A stretch of DNA of 6,355 nucleotides, taken from Pyrinomonadaceae bacterium (lineage in GTDB: Bacteria; Acidobacteriota; Blastocatellia; Pyrinomonadales; Pyrinomonadaceae). The stretch lies in contig JACCTF010000043.1 in NCBI GenBank assembly GCA_013812565.1, forward strand, positions 1-6,355, in the 5' to 3' direction. Made by a program: the position numbers and the translations under genes. Every line of letters starts with the position of its first letter. The first letter of the stretch is position 1. The notes under the pieces are model-generated. The model did no database searches. It saw only the letters and a list, made by a program, of their open reading frames with translations, and was not told where the DNA came from. Positions 3,946 to 6,355 of this stretch are shown piece after piece.

Positions 3946-6355
3946 ACTGCGGCAGACCGACTCTCCGCAGCACATCCTGAAAGCGCGGGTCGGCGCGTAG
4001 CTTGTCGTAGATTGGATTGACTTTGACATCAAGCCCAAATATGTTGCGTTCCTGCACGACTTTGTCGAGCCAGGCAAAGGCTTGTTCTTTGTCACCCAAG
4101 CGTGTGTAGGCAGTCACATATTCAATCGCCGGAACGTACTCGCCGCGCTTCTTCCTTTCGTTCAATTCTTCAAGCCGCTGCTGTGCCAGAGCGCGGACTG
4201 TCGGCTCGAAGCCCAACGCGGCATAGGTGCGTTCGAGCCTTCGCGCCTGTTCGCCCGCTCCGCTCAACGTCAGAGATTCGCCCCATTCGGCGACGGCTTC
4301 CCTTTGCATTCCCTTTTGCTCGTAAGCATACCCGATCCATTCATGAGCCGCTGCAAAATTAGGGTCTAGCTCAAGCGTCTCGCGGAACTCTGCTATTGCG
4401 CGGTCGTACTGGCGGATGATGAAGAATATTTTCGCCTGGGCGAAATTGTTGCGGTTCGCAATGGGGTCAAGCTCGGCGGCGCGCTGCATTTCGGCGAGGG
4501 CTTCTTCGTTGCGTCCGAAATGAGCCAAATTCACGGCGTAGTGATGATGTATTTCCGCAGAGTTCGGATTCAGTTCGATGCCGCGACGAAAGGCGCGTTC
4601 GGCAGCAGGCCAGTCGCGGTAGTAATACAGTTTGACGGCAGCCAGCGCGTTATAAGCTTCGGCCAGCGTGTCGTCTAAGGCTAACGCTTTGTTAGTCGCG
4701 GCCTCCGCCTTCGGCCAATTCTCGTTGGGCGGCAACCGGCCGGTTGCCGCCGGAAGAGCGTAGTAAAGTGCTAAACCTGCATAACCAAGCGCGTAATTCG
4801 GGTCGAGGTCAATCGCCTGCTGAAAATACTCGCGGCTCTTTTCATAAGCCGGCGCGGGGTATTTGTACCAGTAAAAAAGTCCCTTCAAATAAGCTTGATA
4901 TGCTTCACCGTTTTCCGTACCCCGCTTGGTCAGTCGCTGTTGCTCTGTACTCGTCAAGCGCAAGCGCAACTTTTCCGATACATCGCGCGCAATCTCACGC
5001 TGCAAAGCAACAAGGTCGGTCAGCTTGCGATTGTACTGCTCGCCCCAAAGCTGATTACTGTTGCGCGCATCAACAAGGGATATGTACAACGCCAAGTCAT
5101 CGCCGCGCTGCACCATTCGCCCGTTCAAAATTGCATGGACGTTCAACTCCGAGCCAACTTGCTGCGGTTCAACCTCCTTACCTTTGTAGCGAAACACGGA
5201 ACTGCGCGCCTTCACATTAAGTTTCGGCAGTTGCGACAAACTACTAATCAGCGACTCGGTGATCCCGTCCGACAGATATTCGACATCGGCATTGCCGCTT
5301 TCGTTGACGAACGGCAGCACGGCGACGGATTCGATTGGCGTTGCGTTTGCCGAATGACGAACGAGAAACCAATACCCCAAGCCAACCGCCGCGAGAAGCA
5401 AAACCGACAGCATCACGACGAAGCCGCGTTTGTGATTTTTGATTTCACTAACCGGGTATTCCACACCCGAAGTCGGACGGGCGGCAAGAATTTGCGTGGT
5501 GTTTTTCGTTTGCGAGTCAAGCTGTTTATTCGTCGCTGCCGCGCGCTCAATCCCGGTTTGAATCTCAATCTGCTTTTTCAAATGCTTGAGGTCAACGAGC
5601 ATATCTTTGGCGGTTTGGTAACGCTCTTCGCGGTCTTTCTCCAACGCTTTGGCGACGATTCTTTCGAGTTCCGCCGGAATTTCCCGATTGAAATTGCCCG
5701 GCAGCGCAGGTTCGGTTGTCAAAATCGCAGCCATCACGTCGCTCGACGAATCGCCCGCAAACGGCGTTCTGCCCGCCAGCATTTCATACAACGCCACGCC
5801 GAAACTGAAAATGTCAGTGCGCTCGTCAACCCGCTCGCCCTTCGCCTGTTCGGGCGACATATAACTGATCGTTCCGAGAATCACGCCTTGTGCCGTTTGA
5901 TGTTGCTTGAGGGTTGTTTCTTCAAAGCCGATTGGCTTGTGCTCGACGAGTTTTGCCAGACCGAAATCCAGAATCTTCACCAAACCGTCGGGACGAACTA
6001 TTATATTTTCGGGTTTGATGTCGCGGTGAACGATTTTTGCGCTGTGCGCGGCTTGAAGGGCGTTGGCAATTTGGATGGCAATGTCCAAAACTTTCGCTAA
6101 TTTTATCGGCGATTCTTCAAGATGCTCGCGCAAGGTTACGCCTTCGACGAATTCGCTGACGATGTAATGTGCGTCGTCCGCTTCGCCGATTTCGTGAATA
6201 ACTAAGATATTCGGATGATTCAGCGACGAAGCGGCTTTTGCTTCCCGGATAAATCTCTGGAGATTCGATTCGTGGCAACTGAGCTTTTCGCTGAGAATTT
6301 TTATTGCCACTTTTCGGTCGAGTTTTTTATCCTGGGCGAGGTAGACTTCGCCCAT
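3887..6355 (-). CDS. Ser/Thr protein kinase with TolB-N-like and TPR domains (5' partial, altered 3' end)
   Basis: 822 residues are visible. The opening MGEVYLAQD is the end of the glycine-rich ATP loop (G-x-G-G-M-G-E-V-Y), so the true start lies beyond 6355. Kinase: VAIK Lys19, Glu38, HRDIKPEN with Asp112 and Asn117, DFG Asp130, and GTISYMSPEQ (161-170) ending the activation segment. It is an RD-type Hanks kinase with all key residues. Residues 309-333 form one membrane segment. Residues 341-470 (SVAVLPFVNES, YLSDGITESLI) match the TolB-N-like domain often paired with TPRs. From about 500, at least five TPRs follow (for example A-I-D-L-D-P-N, G-I-E-L-N-P-N, T-L-E-L-D-P-N). The likely role is membrane-bound signalling, with the kinase in the cytoplasm and the TPR part outside. 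ADPRFQDVLRRVGLPQ (788-803) is the usual family C-terminus. The next 19 residues to TGA 3887-3889 are antisense of a transposase remnant, so the native stop is lost. The substrate is unknown. Confidence 0.93.
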   Translation of the reverse strand: MGEVYLAQDKKLDRKVAIKILSEKLSCHESNLQRFIREAKAASSLNHPNILVIHEIGEADDAHYIVSEFVEGVTLREHLEESPIKLAKVLDIAIQIANALQAAHSAKIVHRDIKPENIIVRPDGLVKILDFGLAKLVEHKPIGFEETTLKQHQTAQGVILGTISYMSPEQAKGERVDERTDIFSFGVALYEMLAGRTPFAGDSSSDVMAAILTTEPALPGNFNREIPAELERIVAKALEKDREERYQTAKDMLVDLKHLKKQIEIQTGIERAAATNKQLDSQTKNTTQILAARPTSGVEYPVSEIKNHKRGFVVMLSVLLLAAVGLGYWFLVRHSANATPIESVAVLPFVNESGNADVEYLSDGITESLISSLSQLPKLNVKARSSVFRYKGKEVEPQQVGSELNVHAILNGRMVQRGDDLALYISLVDARNSNQLWGEQYNRKLTDLVALQREIARDVSEKLRLRLTSTEQQRLTKRGTENGEAYQAYLKGLFYWYKYPAPAYEKSREYFQQAIDLDPNYALGYAGLALYYALPAATGRLPPNENWPKAEAATNKALALDDTLAEAYNALAAVKLYYYRDWPAAERAFRRGIELNPNSAEIHHHYAVNLAHFGRNEEALAEMQRAAELDPIANRNNFAQAKIFFIIRQYDRAIAEFRETLELDPNFAAAHEWIGYAYEQKGMQREAVAEWGESLTLSGAGEQARRLERTYAALGFEPTVRALAQQRLEELNERKKRGEYVPAIEYVTAYTRLGDKEQAFAWLDKVVQERNIFGLDVKVNPIYDKLRADPRFQDVLRRVGLPQSAGPRRSSGLVRATSSSGA

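Noticed and set aside
4895..6100. 401-codon open frame on the plus strand opposite the kinase gene
   Set aside because: The opposite strand encodes a kinase with every expected motif. The plus-strand product is rich in Arg, Gln, His and Phe, typical of antisense reading, and has no ribosome binding site context that I would trust.
6347..6355. ATG at 6355 as the kinase start codon
   Set aside because: The methionine is the one inside the glycine-rich loop (G-G-M-G-E-V-Y). A kinase starting there would lack the first strand and the ATP loop glycines, so the gene must continue past the window.

Overview
The window looks like the chromosome of an environmental bacterium, most likely an Acidobacteriota (Blastocatellia-like) member. 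The main reason is the large gene filling the right 2.4 kb. It encodes a Ser/Thr protein kinase followed by one membrane segment, a TolB-N-like domain and TPR repeats, an architecture expanded in that phylum. The taxonomic call is an inference from architecture only; there is no rRNA or marker gene.

Layout, left to right. (1) The tail of an IS630-type transposase (2-115, cut by the window edge), followed by a perfect 14-bp inverted repeat (122-159). (2) A non-coding stretch (160-450), then a small helical, charged 73-aa orphan ORF (451-672). (3) Two apparently intact insertion sequences touching end to end: an IS701-type element on the minus strand (about 702-2095; transposase 718-1998) and an IS4-type element on the plus strand (about 2097-3426; transposase 2215-3399). 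The end sequences are best explained if the IS701-type element landed in the outermost bases of the left end of the IS4-type element. The pair is then bracketed by a near-perfect 9-bp repeat (691-699 and 3427-3435) that would be the target duplication of the IS4-type element. (4) About 380 bp without a gene (3436-3816), holding a MITE-like inverted repeat and several hairpins. (5) The first 43 codons of a third transposase (3817-3945), cut off exactly where the kinase gene ends. (6) The kinase/TolB-like/TPR gene (3887-6355, minus strand), whose 5' end lies outside the window. Its normal C-terminus is followed by 19 foreign residues read antisense through the transposase remnant.

The window is therefore an IS graveyard and landing site downstream of a signalling gene. 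Traces of four transposase genes are present, two of them with complete catalytic triads. I see no convincing new defence or metabolic system. The points most worth a second look are the nested IS junction, a hairpin in the IS4-type leader that buries the ribosome binding site, the replaced stop codon of the kinase, and the isolated small ORF.
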